The notes beneath the pieces are model-generated. The model did not search any database. It was not told where the DNA came from and saw nothing but the letters and a program-made list of their open reading frames with translations. Positions 1 to 8,653 of a stretch of DNA of 64,000 nucleotides are shown here, piece after piece; positions within the stretch are counted from its first letter, which is position 1; each line of letters begins with the position of its first letter. The translations under genes and the position numbers were made by a program. Origin of the DNA: Sphingopyxis sp. MWB1 (GTDB lineage: Bacteria > Pseudomonadota > Alphaproteobacteria > Sphingomonadales > Sphingomonadaceae); contig NZ_JQFJ01000002.1 of assembly GCF_000763945.1 (NCBI RefSeq), positions 1,364,001 to 1,428,000 on the forward strand, given 5' to 3'.

Positions 1-1
1 T

Positions 2-910
2 TTTCTGTGGTGGGGCGATATTCTGTTTCTCTATGCAGCCGTGGGTTCCGTCGCCTTTCTGATGCGCGGTTGGAGCCATCAGCGTCTGATCCGCTGGGCC
101 ATCGGCCTGTATGCGCTCGGAACGCTGGTGATGACCATCCTCATGGGATCCAGCCTCGTCAGCATCCGCATAGGGGAAAGCGCGGGCGCTTCCTCCGAAC
201 AGGTTGAGCTTGCGCAGGAAATGCGCGCCGAATACTCGCTCACCGATGAGGAGATTGACGAGGAAGTTGCCTTTTACCGCAGCGATTATTGGACCATCAC
301 CGCCGACCAGTTCGCCAATGTCTCTGATCTACTCGTGGGCGTCGCATGGAGTTTTCTCGAGACCCTACCGCTTATGATGCTGGGCATGGCCTTGTTCCGC
401 AGCGGTTTTCTGGTCGGCGGCCGGGAACGAGCCATCTATTGGCGCAGCGTCGCCGCCTTTCTGGTGCCAGGTTTTTTGCTCACGCTTGCCCTGCTGTGGG
501 TAGAGTGGCGCACTGGTTTTGATCCGGTCATCGGAGTCAATATATTTGCAGCTTGGGGAATGCCCGCGCGTCTGATGATGACCATCGGCTATGCGGCGCT
601 CCTTCTTCTGCTAATCGGGCGATACGCCCAAAGTGGCTGGATGATGCGGGTCGCGGCTGCCGGGCGGGCGGCTTTCACCAATTATCTGGGCACCAGTCTG
701 GTGATGACCTTCATCTTCTATGGATATGGCTTAGGTTTATTTGGCGCTGTGCCGCGCGCCGAGCTTTATCTTTTCGTGCTCGGGGCCTGGGCGCTCATGC
801 TGCTCTGGTCCAAGCCATGGCTCGATCATTTCCGTTATGGCCCGCTCGAATGGCTGTGGCGCTGTCTCGCGCAAGGGAAATGGGTACCGCTACGTCGCGG
901 CAACGCTTAA
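2..910 (+). CDS. DUF418 domain membrane protein, 5' truncated
   Basis: The reading frame is open from the left edge, so the N-terminus lies outside the window; about 302 residues are visible. The first visible residues read FLWWGDILFLYA, a hallmark of the YeiB/DUF418 family of integral membrane proteins. The C-terminal part contains the family-like stretches FTNYLGTSLVMTFIFYG and GPLEWLWRCL. Several hydrophobic segments alternate with short loops, as expected for a polytopic inner-membrane protein. The family has been linked to transport or acyl transfer, but no reaction is established, so no function is assigned. The next gene lies on the opposite strand and converges on it. Family assignment is secure; function is unknown. 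Confidence 0.85.
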   Translation, partial: FLWWGDILFLYAAVGSVAFLMRGWSHQRLIRWAIGLYALGTLVMTILMGSSLVSIRIGESAGASSEQVELAQEMRAEYSLTDEEIDEEVAFYRSDYWTITADQFANVSDLLVGVAWSFLETLPLMMLGMALFRSGFLVGGRERAIYWRSVAAFLVPGFLLTLALLWVEWRTGFDPVIGVNIFAAWGMPARLMMTIGYAALLLLLIGRYAQSGWMMRVAAAGRAAFTNYLGTSLVMTFIFYGYGLGLFGAVPRAELYLFVLGAWALMLLWSKPWLDHFRYGPLEWLWRCLAQGKWVPLRRGNA

Positions 911-926
911 GCCCCCCAGGAAGGGG

Positions 927-1337
927 TCAGAGTCGCGAAATCGCCCGGCCGAAACCGCTACGCGACGGGCGCGCAACAAGCGGGTTCGCTTCCTTGTCCA
1001 GCGCGCTGAGCGTCTCCTCGAACAATGCCCGCAGACCCGCCACGCGGGGAATAAACTCCTCCGGGCTGTGGCGGCTTTCGACGCAGCGGCGCGCGAACAT
1101 CTCGATATCTTCGGCAAGCTGCCCCAGCCGTTCGGCGCCGAACTGACGCGCTTCGCTTTTCAGCGTATGGGCGGGCATGACCAGGCCGCGCGCGTCGCTT
1201 TCGCGCATTGCCTTTTCAATGGCCGCGACCGATTTGATGCCATCTTCCTGGAAATAGCCCAATATGCGCACAAACTGGTCGCCCAACTGGGCGCGTGTGG
1301 CGCGAAACTCGTTCCAATCCACCAGCGGCTCTGTCAC
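927..1337 (-). CDS. Hpt domain phosphotransfer protein
   Basis: A 136-residue single-domain histidine phosphotransfer protein. The motif AHTLKSEARQFGA places the phosphoacceptor at His57, matching the canonical AHTLKG motif of Hpt four-helix bundles. There is no kinase, receiver or membrane segment, so it would act as a cytoplasmic relay between a hybrid kinase and a response regulator encoded elsewhere. The start is GTG, chosen because an AAGGA sequence lies about eight bases upstream. No two-component partner is adjacent in the window, so its pathway cannot be inferred. The usual glycine after HTLK is replaced by serine-glutamate, a small departure from the consensus. Confidence 0.8.
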   Translation of the reverse strand: MTEPLVDWNEFRATRAQLGDQFVRILGYFQEDGIKSVAAIEKAMRESDARGLVMPAHTLKSEARQFGAERLGQLAEDIEMFARRCVESRHSPEEFIPRVAGLRALFEETLSALDKEANPLVARPSRSGFGRAISRL

Positions 1338-1451
1338 TTTTCCATTCCTTGGCGTCCATCGACCAGCAGTCTTCGCTCACACATGCACCAAAAGCGGTTA
1401 AAGCGAAGTTACGCCAACCGCTTACTTGTGCCGATAATGGACCCAAATCTT

Positions 1452-1679
1452 TCAGCCTTTGCGGATGAGCCACCGCTCTTCGGTTGCTTCTGCCGCGCTC
1501 TGCGGCTCCATCGTCCACCCGTGCTGCGCCGCCAAAGCCGCAATTTCAGCGGGTGCGCGCGGATCGTCGGCGACCAGCAGCACGGCCTTTTCCTCGCGCA
1601 TGGCGCGCGCCAGCCGCAGCGCGGGCCAGGGACAGCGCATGCCGCGGGTATCGACCAGCAGGGGAGAGCGTGACGTCAA
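1452..1679 (-). CDS. TusA/SirA-family sulfurtransferase
   Basis: A 75-residue protein with the TusA fold signature. The sequence DTRGMRCPWPALRLARAM contains the conserved CPxP motif with Cys16 as the persulfide-carrying residue. Family members relay sulfur in the cytoplasm, for example to thiolated tRNA or to molybdenum cofactor enzymes. The gene starts 25 bases after the der stop on the same strand and may be co-transcribed with it. The predicted start is TTG, so the exact N-terminus is uncertain by a few residues. The family call is firm; the specific sulfur acceptor is not known from sequence. Confidence 0.8.
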   Translation of the reverse strand: MTSRSPLLVDTRGMRCPWPALRLARAMREEKAVLLVADDPRAPAEIAALAAQHGWTMEPQSAAEATEERWLIRKG

Positions 1680-1703
1680 GGCAGCAGGCCGCGACGCGGC
1701 CTC

Positions 1704-3074
1704 TTATTCATCATAGGGGTTGCGGCTGTTCCGGAAATTCAGGCGAACCGGAACCCCCTGAAACCCCAGTTCCTTGCGCATCCCGTTCACAAGATAGCGT
1801 TCATAGCTTCCCGGCAGCGCGTCGGTGCGGGTGCCAAAAACGATGAAGGTCGGCGGGCGGGTGCGCGCCTGGGTGATATAGCGAAGCTTGATGCGCTTGC
1901 CCCCCGGCGCGGGCGGCGGATTTGCTGAAACCGCCCCTTCGAACCAGCGGTTGAGCCGCGCGGTCGACACCCGGTTGGTCCAGATGTCGCGCTGTTCAAA
2001 GGCGACGCGGACCAGCGTGTCGATCCCCTTGCCTGTCGCGCCCGATATGCTGAGCAAGGGAACCCCTTTCACCTGGCTCAGCCCGTCATCAAGCGCATTC
2101 CGCACCCCGTTGAACAGAGCGGACGGCTCTTCGGCGACATCCCATTTGTTGAGGGCGACGATCAGCGCGCGGCCTTCCTCCAGCACCTTGTCGGCGATGC
2201 GCAGATCCTGCGCTTCCAACCCCTTGGTCGCATCGAGCAGCAGGACAACCACTTCGGCAAAATCAACGGCATGCAGGGCATCGGCGACCGACAGCTTTTC
2301 CAGCTTGTCCTGCACCTTGGCCCGCTTTCGCATGCCCGCCGTGTCGAAAAGCTGGATGGGGTGAACCGTGCCGTCATTTTCCCACTGCCAGTCGACGCGA
2401 ATCGAATCGCGCGTAATCCCCGCCTCCGGCCCTGTGATCAGGCGGTCCTCGCCGATCATCCGGTTGATCAGCGTCGATTTACCGGCATTGGGGCGCCCGA
2501 CGATAGCCAGCTTCATCGGCCCCAGCGGCGCCTCATCCCCCGCTTCCAGTTCGGCGGCCTCGGCCTCCATAAAGGGTTCGACAATGGGGCGCAGCGCATC
2601 GAACAGATCGACCATGCCTTCGCCATGCTCGGCGCTCAGCGCGATGGGGGTTTCAAACCCCAGCGCATAGCTTTCCATCAGCCCCGCTTCGCCCTGTTTC
2701 CCCTCGGCCTTGTTGACCAGCAGGATGATCGGCGCATTTTCGCTGCGCAGCCAGCGGGCGATTTCCTCGTCCAGGGGCGTGACGCCAGCGCGCCCATCGA
2801 TCATGAACAACGCGGCATCGGCCTCGCGCACGGCTTTTTCGGTCTGGACCCGCATCCGGCCCGGCAGGGTCGCGGCATCCTGATCCTCAAAGCCCGCCGT
2901 ATCGACGATACGGAAATTCAGTCCCAAAAGCTCGCCGTCGCCTTCGCGCCGGTCGCGGGTCACCCCCGGCTGGTCATCGACCAGCGCAAGCCTTTTGCCC
3001 ACCAGACGGTTGAACAAAGTCGATTTGCCGACATTGGGACGGCCGACAATGGCGATCGTCGCGGACCGCGCCAT
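1704..3074 (-). CDS. der: GTPase Der (EngA), ribosome biogenesis
   Basis: A 456-residue double-Era GTPase needed for maturation of the large ribosomal subunit. It has two tandem G domains. The first carries GRPNVGKS at residues 11-18 and DTAG near 58-61; the second carries GRPNAGKS at 193-200 followed by a DTAG switch and LNKWD. The first domain uses NKAEG instead of NKxD, a variant I recall from alphaproteobacterial Der. The C-terminal part is the KH-like RNA-binding domain. Length is normal for the family. It lies downstream of a BamB-like gene and a YfgM-like gene, the conserved proteobacterial order yfgM-bamB-der. Confidence 0.97.
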   Translation of the reverse strand: MARSATIAIVGRPNVGKSTLFNRLVGKRLALVDDQPGVTRDRREGDGELLGLNFRIVDTAGFEDQDAATLPGRMRVQTEKAVREADAALFMIDGRAGVTPLDEEIARWLRSENAPIILLVNKAEGKQGEAGLMESYALGFETPIALSAEHGEGMVDLFDALRPIVEPFMEAEAAELEAGDEAPLGPMKLAIVGRPNAGKSTLINRMIGEDRLITGPEAGITRDSIRVDWQWENDGTVHPIQLFDTAGMRKRAKVQDKLEKLSVADALHAVDFAEVVVLLLDATKGLEAQDLRIADKVLEEGRALIVALNKWDVAEEPSALFNGVRNALDDGLSQVKGVPLLSISGATGKGIDTLVRVAFEQRDIWTNRVSTARLNRWFEGAVSANPPPAPGGKRIKLRYITQARTRPPTFIVFGTRTDALPGSYERYLVNGMRKELGFQGVPVRLNFRNSRNPYDE

Positions 3075-3092
3075 GCTATTATCCTATCTTTC

Positions 3093-3113
3093 GGCGGGGC
3101 AAATCGCCCCGCC
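3093..3113. repeat. Hairpin between bamB and der
   Basis: GGCGGGGC (3093-3100) and GCCCCGCC (3106-3113) form a perfect 8-bp GC stem with a five-base loop. It lies between the bamB stop and the der start in a co-directional cluster. No U-run follows on the minus-strand transcript, so it looks like an mRNA processing or attenuation hairpin rather than a simple terminator. Confidence 0.5.
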
Positions 3114-3116
3114 CAT

Positions 3117-4451
3117 TTAACGCCAGGCGGTCAAACGCCCGTCGTCGGCCAGAATATAAAGAATATTGTTGGCGACAACCGGCGGCTGCGACAGCGGCGT
3201 CTTGAAATCGGTGGTGGCAAGGACCGAACCATCGGTCGGCGAAAATTCGACCAGCTGCCCCTCGCTGTTGACCGCAATCAGGCGGCCACCCGCCAGAATC
3301 GGGCCGGTCCAGCGGATCGGGTCCTTTTTCTTCTTCTCGGTTTCGACGCGGTAGCGGGCGAGCTGCTGCAGCCAGCGAACCTTGCCCGTTCCCCGCGCGA
3401 CGCACAGCAGCTTGCCGTCGTCGGTCATCGCATAGACCCATTCGCCCACCACATAGGGGGTCGAAATGCCCGCGATGGAAATTTCCCAGATGCGCTGACC
3501 GGTGACCAGCTCATAGCTCGCCATGCGCCCGCCCTGCCCCAGCGCAAAGACGCGGCCCCGGTCGATGACCGGATCGGCATCGACGTCGGTCAGCGTGGAA
3601 ACGGACAGCGCCATCGAGGTGCGCGCCAGCGCATCTTCCCAAAGGTCGCGGCCATTTTCATAGCGATAGGCCTGAACCTCGCCCGATGAATAGCCCGCGA
3701 CGAGGGTGCTCTGCCCCGCGGCAGGCGAAGCGGCGCCAAAAACGCTGCCCGGCTCCAGCGAGGCCGTTGCCTGCCACAACACCGCGCCATCGGCGGCGTT
3801 GAGCGCAAGAAGCTGATTATCCTGCGTCACCACATAAACACCGCCATAGGCGATGGTCGGCGCGCCGCGCAGCAGCCCGGCGGGCTTCGTCTTCCAGATC
3901 AGCGAACCATCGGCGACGTTCAGCGCCGCAACATCGCCCGCGCCGCTGGTGGCATAAACGATATTGCCGTCAACGCCCGCACCGCCGCCGAACAGCGAAT
4001 TCTGATAATCCTTGCCGGTGCTGCCGATCGACACGCTCCACAGCTTTGCGCCCGTATCAGCGGCAAAGGCGGTGACGACAGCATCGGTATCGACAACGAA
4101 CAGCCGGTTGTCAGCAATAACAGGGGCGGCCGCGAGCCGCTGTTTCGTCGTACCGCCCGCCACATTGGCTGCCCACAGCTGCGTGCGCGTGGCGGCAAGC
4201 GCGGGATGGCCCATCGACTTAGAGGCATTGCCCCCCGATTGCGCCCAGTCGGCATTGACCGCGGGCGGCGGCAGGACCACCGCCGCCGAAGCGGTCGCCG
4301 GGTCCACCTTGATGCTGTCATCATTCGACAGGATCGAAATACGCTCGCCCACCGTCGGCGTGCGCGGGCCACCATCGCTTTTGAAAGCGCCGCAGCCGGC
4401 AAGCGGCAACGCCAACAGCGCGGCGTAAAATCCATAACGCCTTTTCAGCAT
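3117..4451 (-). CDS. bamB: Outer membrane assembly lipoprotein BamB-like (PQQ repeats)
   Basis: A 444-residue beta-propeller lipoprotein. The ATG at 4451 is chosen because it directly begins a lipoprotein signal peptide, MLKRRYGFYAALLALPLAGC, with lipid-modified Cys20; a longer reading frame upstream would overlap the preceding gene. The rest consists of PQQ-like blades, with repeats such as LLALNAADGAVLWQA, ALNVADGSLIWKT and LLCVARGTGKVRWLQQ. BamB is a periplasm-facing subunit of the BAM complex that inserts outer-membrane beta-barrels. The start lies one base past the stop of the YfgM-like gene, so the two are probably translationally linked. Position between yfgM and der supports the call. 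Confidence 0.9.
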   Translation of the reverse strand: MLKRRYGFYAALLALPLAGCGAFKSDGGPRTPTVGERISILSNDDSIKVDPATASAAVVLPPPAVNADWAQSGGNASKSMGHPALAATRTQLWAANVAGGTTKQRLAAAPVIADNRLFVVDTDAVVTAFAADTGAKLWSVSIGSTGKDYQNSLFGGGAGVDGNIVYATSGAGDVAALNVADGSLIWKTKPAGLLRGAPTIAYGGVYVVTQDNQLLALNAADGAVLWQATASLEPGSVFGAASPAAGQSTLVAGYSSGEVQAYRYENGRDLWEDALARTSMALSVSTLTDVDADPVIDRGRVFALGQGGRMASYELVTGQRIWEISIAGISTPYVVGEWVYAMTDDGKLLCVARGTGKVRWLQQLARYRVETEKKKKDPIRWTGPILAGGRLIAVNSEGQLVEFSPTDGSVLATTDFKTPLSQPPVVANNILYILADDGRLTAWR

Positions 4452-4452
4452 A

Positions 4453-5247
4453 TTATTTGGCTTCCTCAGTCTTGGCTGCGGCCGCTTCTTTTCCGGCGGC
4501 CTTCTTCGGGTCTGGCGCGCCGGCCTTGGCCGCACCGGCCTTTTCCGTCTCGTCGGCGTCGTCGGCGACCGCATCGACGCCCAGCATCCCGGCCATCTGG
4601 ACGCTGCGCGATTGCAGCGAACGCGGCAAATCGGGCATCTCGGCAATCCGCCCATACAGGGCGCCCGCCTTGTCGAACTGGCCCATGCGATAATAGGCAA
4701 TGGCGCTCAATTCCGCGGCGCTGGGGAAAAAGCTGGACACCGGGTCCTTGGCATCGACGATCGGCTTCATCCGCGCGATCACATCTTCGGCTTTCAGCGT
4801 ATCAAATTCGAACGCGGTCTGGCGGATCAACGCCAGATCGCGCAGCGTCGAATCGAGTTTCGGATCGGCGGCAACCTTCGCCATCAAGGCCGCGGCACCT
4901 TTCAGGTCGTCACGTTCGGCGGCCATATTCGCCTGCTGGATCAACGCGGCGGCGCGATAGGCAGCTTCATCGCCCGCCTCGATCGCTTTCAGCGCCTTGG
5001 TCGCTGCGTCACCCTGACCGCTCGCCACCTTGTCGAGGGCGGCGACAAGCTCTTCGGCGCTTTCGCCGCGGGCCACATTCTGCTGGTGATCCCAATAAAG
5101 ATAGCCGCCAAAGGCCAGCAATCCCGCGACCGCGAGACCGATGATCCACAGGCCATAGCGCTGCATGATCGTGTCGAGCCGATCCTTGCGAACCGCCTCA
5201 TCCACTTCCTGTAGCAAGGCGGCATCGTTCGTGGGGCTCAGCGCCAA
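4453..5247 (-). CDS. YfgM-like TPR membrane protein
   Basis: A 264-residue protein with one N-terminal membrane anchor (about residues 31-53, YGLWIIGLAVAGLLAFGGYL) and a periplasmic tetratricopeptide-like region. An alanine/lysine-rich low-complexity tail follows. This is the architecture of the TPR_21/YfgM family, which in E. coli binds the Sec translocon and periplasmic chaperones. It is the first gene of the yfgM-bamB-der cluster and ends one base before the bamB start. The assignment rests on anchor, alpha-helical repeats and gene order rather than a strong motif. Confidence 0.85.
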   Translation of the reverse strand: MALSPTNDAALLQEVDEAVRKDRLDTIMQRYGLWIIGLAVAGLLAFGGYLYWDHQQNVARGESAEELVAALDKVASGQGDAATKALKAIEAGDEAAYRAAALIQQANMAAERDDLKGAAALMAKVAADPKLDSTLRDLALIRQTAFEFDTLKAEDVIARMKPIVDAKDPVSSFFPSAAELSAIAYYRMGQFDKAGALYGRIAEMPDLPRSLQSRSVQMAGMLGVDAVADDADETEKAGAAKAGAPDPKKAAGKEAAAAKTEEAK

Positions 5248-5368
5248 TCAAACCTCCATAATCTCGTCTGCGATTGCGGCCAAAGGGGCCAGCGGATCGT
5301 TTCCTTAGCGGCCACGCCCGCAAAGGCCAAGCGTTTCGCTCAACCCAGCCGCCGCAGCGCGCGTCGGA

Positions 5369-6232
5369 TCATCCAGCGTAGATTTGATCGTCGGTCGGGA
5401 ATGAACGGGACCTGACCTGATCGGCATATTCCTGCACCGCGCCCTCGATCACGCCCGCCATATCCTGATAGCGCTTCACGAATTTCGGCACACGTTCGAA
5501 CATGCCCAGCATATCTTCGGTGACAAGGACCTGCCCGTCGCAGCGTGCCGATGCGCCGATGCCGATGGTCGGGCACGCGACCTTTTCGGTGATTTCAATG
5601 GCAATCGATTCCAGCACGCCTTCGATCACGATCGAAAAGGCGCCGGCCTGCGCCACCGCGACCGCATCCTCGACAATCGAGCGCGCCTCTTCCTCGCTCT
5701 TGCCGCGCACGCCATATCCGCCCAGAATATTCACTGCCTGCGGCGTCAGGCCGACATGGCCCATCACCGGAATGCCGCGCTGGGTCAGAAATTCAATGGT
5801 CGGCGCCAGTACCTTGCCGCCCTCCACCTTCACTGCCGCCGCGCCGGTTTCCTTCAGCAGGCGCGAGGCATTGTCGAACGCCTGCTCCGGGCTGCCTTCA
5901 TAGCTGCCAAAGGGCATGTCGACGATCACCGCCGCATGATAGGAACCGCGCACCACAGCGGCGCCGTGCAGCGCCATCATGTCCATCGTCACGCCGACCG
6001 TATGCGGCATGCCGTAAATCACCTGCGCCAGCGAATCGCCGACCAGCAGCATGTCGCAATGCGGATCGAGCAGTTGCGCCATCCGCACCGTATAGGCAGT
6101 CAGCATTACCAGCGGTTCCCCGCCCTTGCGCTGGCGGATGCGCGGCACCGTCAGCCGCTTCATCGGCTGCGGCGTCGGATTCGCCCGGCTGGTCGATGTA
6201 TCGAGGGTGAGCATTTTGGAGGTCGTAGACAT
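5369..6232 (-). CDS. panB: 3-methyl-2-oxobutanoate hydroxymethyltransferase
   Basis: A 287-residue PanB, the first committed enzyme of pantothenate synthesis, which transfers a hydroxymethyl group from methylene-tetrahydrofolate to 2-oxoisovalerate to make ketopantoate. Visible family features are LVGDSLAQVIYGMPHTVGV and VIVDMPFGSYE, which supply the metal-binding aspartates, and the segment FSIVIEGV containing the catalytic glutamate. Length and motif order match the TIM-barrel family. The stretch 5248-5368 that separates it from the yfgM-like gene holds no recognised gene. panC is not next to it in this window. Confidence 0.95.
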   Translation of the reverse strand: MSTTSKMLTLDTSTSRANPTPQPMKRLTVPRIRQRKGGEPLVMLTAYTVRMAQLLDPHCDMLLVGDSLAQVIYGMPHTVGVTMDMMALHGAAVVRGSYHAAVIVDMPFGSYEGSPEQAFDNASRLLKETGAAAVKVEGGKVLAPTIEFLTQRGIPVMGHVGLTPQAVNILGGYGVRGKSEEEARSIVEDAVAVAQAGAFSIVIEGVLESIAIEITEKVACPTIGIGASARCDGQVLVTEDMLGMFERVPKFVKRYQDMAGVIEGAVQEYADQVRSRSFPTDDQIYAG

Positions 6233-6301
6233 GGCGCGGGAGCCTAGCGATTTATGCTGCGCTGCGAAAGCGGCAATGCAAGGCGCGCTCCCCGGCGCGA
6301 T

Positions 6302-7360
6302 TCAACGCCGCGCCGCGGTCGCCTCCGCCACATTGTCGCTGAACAATCCGTCGATGCCCGCGGCCAGATAGGCGCGAATTTCGGCCTGCACATCGCCATG
6401 CCCCGCCGGATTGACCCCCGCTTTCATCTCCAGCGGCAGGAAATAATTCTCGCGCCGAAAGGTCCAGGGATGCACCTTCAGCCCCGCCGCATGGGCATCG
6501 CGCACCAGCGTCGTCGGCTCTCCCAGCGCACCGAGCGCGCCGCGCGGGATCACCATCGCCTTGTTCGGCCCGATGCCGTCGGCATAGGCCGCCACCGCTT
6601 TCAACCCCTCCGGCGATGCCATCGCCGCATAACTGGCGCCGGGCTGATCGGCGGGCCCGCCTTCGGCATCCATCAACTGGATCAGCGGCAAGTCGCTCTT
6701 CGCGCGCAGCGCCTTCAGATTTCCGACTTCAAAGCTCTGGATAAAAACCGGCGCGGCGCGCCCGCGATAGCCAAAGCGCGCGAGCGCCGCGAGCAGGGGC
6801 GCTTCATGCGGCAGGCCAATCGACGCGAAATAGGCAGGATGCTTGGTTTCGGGATAAACGCCAATGGGCACCTCCCGCCCCTCATTCACCTCTTCGAGCA
6901 GCGCAAGTATTTCCTCAAATGTCGGCACGTCATAACGGCCATCATGCCCCGTACCGCGCAGTTGCGGCAGCCGCTCACGCGCGCGCAGGGTCTTGATCTC
7001 CGCCAGTGTGAAATCTTCGGTGAACCAGCCGCTCACTTCGCGCCCGTCAATCGTCTTTACCCGCTTGCGATCGGCAAATTCGGGGCGGTCTGCGACGTCG
7101 GTCGTTTCCGAAATCTCATTCTCATGCCGGGCGATCAGCACGCCATCGCGGGTCAGCACCAGGTCGGGCTCGATAAAATCGGCGCCCTGCTCGATCGCCA
7201 GCCGATAGCTCGCCAGCGTATGCTCGGGCCGTTCGCCCGAAGCGCCGCGATGCGCGATGATGATCGGCGGCGCGCCGGTCAGCGTGGGGGTCACCACCCG
7301 CTCCTCAGCCGCGCAGCCGGTGGAAAGCGCCAGCAGGACGGCAGCAAGCAGCGCCCTCAT
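6302..7360 (-). CDS. Glycerophosphodiester phosphodiesterase lipoprotein
   Basis: A 352-residue GDPD of the GlpQ type, which hydrolyses glycerophosphodiesters to glycerol-3-phosphate and an alcohol. The ATG at 7360 gives MRALLAAVLLALSTGC, a lipoprotein signal with Cys16, and forms a 4-bp ATGA overlap with the upstream ArsC-like gene; a start 21 bases earlier would destroy the signal. Catalytic motifs are IIAHRGASGERPEHTLASY and FIEPDLVLTRDGVLIARHE, supplying the active-site histidines and the metal-binding glutamate and aspartate. It is predicted to be periplasmic and lipid-anchored. Confidence 0.9.
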   Translation of the reverse strand: MRALLAAVLLALSTGCAAEERVVTPTLTGAPPIIIAHRGASGERPEHTLASYRLAIEQGADFIEPDLVLTRDGVLIARHENEISETTDVADRPEFADRKRVKTIDGREVSGWFTEDFTLAEIKTLRARERLPQLRGTGHDGRYDVPTFEEILALLEEVNEGREVPIGVYPETKHPAYFASIGLPHEAPLLAALARFGYRGRAAPVFIQSFEVGNLKALRAKSDLPLIQLMDAEGGPADQPGASYAAMASPEGLKAVAAYADGIGPNKAMVIPRGALGALGEPTTLVRDAHAAGLKVHPWTFRRENYFLPLEMKAGVNPAGHGDVQAEIRAYLAAGIDGLFSDNVAEATAARR

Positions 7361-7704
7361 GCCGCAAGGCGCGCGCGCCATTCATCGGCCGAAAAGCCGA
7401 CGCTGACCCCCTCGCCCCATTCGGCGACGGGCCGCTTGATCATCGCCGGCTGGTCGAGCATCAACATCTTGGCCTTCGCCGCATCGAGACCGGCCTTGTC
7501 CGCCTCATCGAGCTTGCGAAAGGTCGTGCCCCGCTTGTTGAGCACAGCCTCCCAGCCCAGCGCATCGATCCAGCCTTGCAGCCGCTCAGGCTCCAGCCCA
7601 TCCTTGCGGAAATCGTGAAAATCATAGGCGACCCCGGCATCGTCGAGCCAGCGCCGCGCCTTTTTCACCGTGTCGCAATTGGGAATACCGTAAATTTTGA
7701 TCAT
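7357..7704 (-). CDS. ArsC/Spx-family reductase-like protein
   Basis: A 115-residue thioredoxin-fold protein of the arsenate reductase (ArsC)-related YffB/Spx group. It begins MIKIYGIPNCDTVKKARRWL with Cys10 at the active-site position, and carries a later QPAMIKRPV segment whose arginine-proline matches the family. It lacks any arsenic operon neighbours, so a role in arsenate reduction should not be assumed; many members are uncharacterised. A second ATG one codon upstream is equally possible. The stop overlaps the start of the GDPD lipoprotein gene by four bases, suggesting co-translation. Confidence 0.85.
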   Translation of the reverse strand: MIKIYGIPNCDTVKKARRWLDDAGVAYDFHDFRKDGLEPERLQGWIDALGWEAVLNKRGTTFRKLDEADKAGLDAAKAKMLMLDQPAMIKRPVAEWGEGVSVGFSADEWRARLAA

Positions 7705-7711
7705 CATCCCG

Positions 7712-8503
7712 CTATGATAGCGGCCCGCGTTCGCTAAGGCGAGCGTTGCTGCTCGACAATTTTCCCCGCAAGGCGCGCGCAAAGCCTTCGTGCAGGCGTG
7801 CCGCCACATCGGGATTGGCCGCCAGATAGGTGCGCAACATCGTGGCGGGAATGAACCAGAGCCGGGCATCCCTGGCCAAGGTCAGTTCAGCGCGGGAGGC
7901 TCCCCCCTCCAGCAGCATCGCCTCGCCAATCAAAGCGCCTTCGGCAATCAGCCCCGCATCCTTCCCATCCCGCACCATCGCGGCATCGCCCTCGGCTATG
8001 TAAAAAAGCCCCGGCGCCGCCTCTCCGTCGCGAATCAGGAGCTGCCCGCGCCTGGCGCTGATCCATTCGCCCTGGTCGATCAGCCGCCGGGCAGCATCGG
8101 GCGACAATTGCGCCAGGTGCGCGCGGCGCATCGCCTCTTCTTCCGGAGAGAAAACCGGGCGCCCCTCGTCCAGCCAGCCTCGCACCAACAGCAGCATATT
8201 GGCCGCCGCGATCAGCCCCAGCAGCATCAGCGCTATCACGTCCGGGCCCAAGGCCAGCGCGGGCATCGCAGCCAGCAGCGCGGCGCCGACCAGCCCTAAG
8301 CCCAGCGCAGAGACGCGCGCGCCAAGGCTGGCAAGCAGAAGCAGTGCCAGGGCCGCATAGCCGAACCATAGGGAACCGAAGCTCGCCATAGCCAAATCGT
8401 CCCGTGTCGCGCCTCCCCACAGAGCCGCAAAAATTTCGTTGTCGATTTGCCCAGCGCCCGGTGCCCGTCCTTCGAAGCACCCAAATCGGCAACAAATTAT
8501 CAT
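7712..8503 (-). CDS. Cyclic nucleotide-binding-domain membrane protein
   Basis: A protein of up to 263 residues with hydrophobic helices in the N-terminal half (FGYAALALLLLASLGARV and neighbouring segments to about residue 107) and a C-terminal beta-roll resembling a cAMP/CRP effector domain, with the stretch GLFYIAEGDAAMVRDGKDAG and GALIGEAMLLEGG. No helix-turn-helix follows, so it is probably a membrane sensor rather than a transcription factor. An internal ATG at 8389 (MASFGSLWFGYAAL) is a good alternative start giving 225 residues. It ends four bases before the ArsC-like gene. Confidence 0.75.
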   Translation of the reverse strand: MIICCRFGCFEGRAPGAGQIDNEIFAALWGGATRDDLAMASFGSLWFGYAALALLLLASLGARVSALGLGLVGAALLAAMPALALGPDVIALMLLGLIAAANMLLLVRGWLDEGRPVFSPEEEAMRRAHLAQLSPDAARRLIDQGEWISARRGQLLIRDGEAAPGLFYIAEGDAAMVRDGKDAGLIAEGALIGEAMLLEGGASRAELTLARDARLWFIPATMLRTYLAANPDVAARLHEGFARALRGKLSSSNARLSERGPLS

Positions 8504-8653
8504 TTTTCGCCAGTCAAGAAAAGCATAGGTGCGAAAAAGTGGCTAAAATGCTAATAATCTCAACGCAGAATGGCGCGCGCATTGCTTCCCCGACCCTTTC
8601 GGGCCATGTCCACGCGCGATTCGACGCATTTGGTAGAAATTTGTAGAAGACGG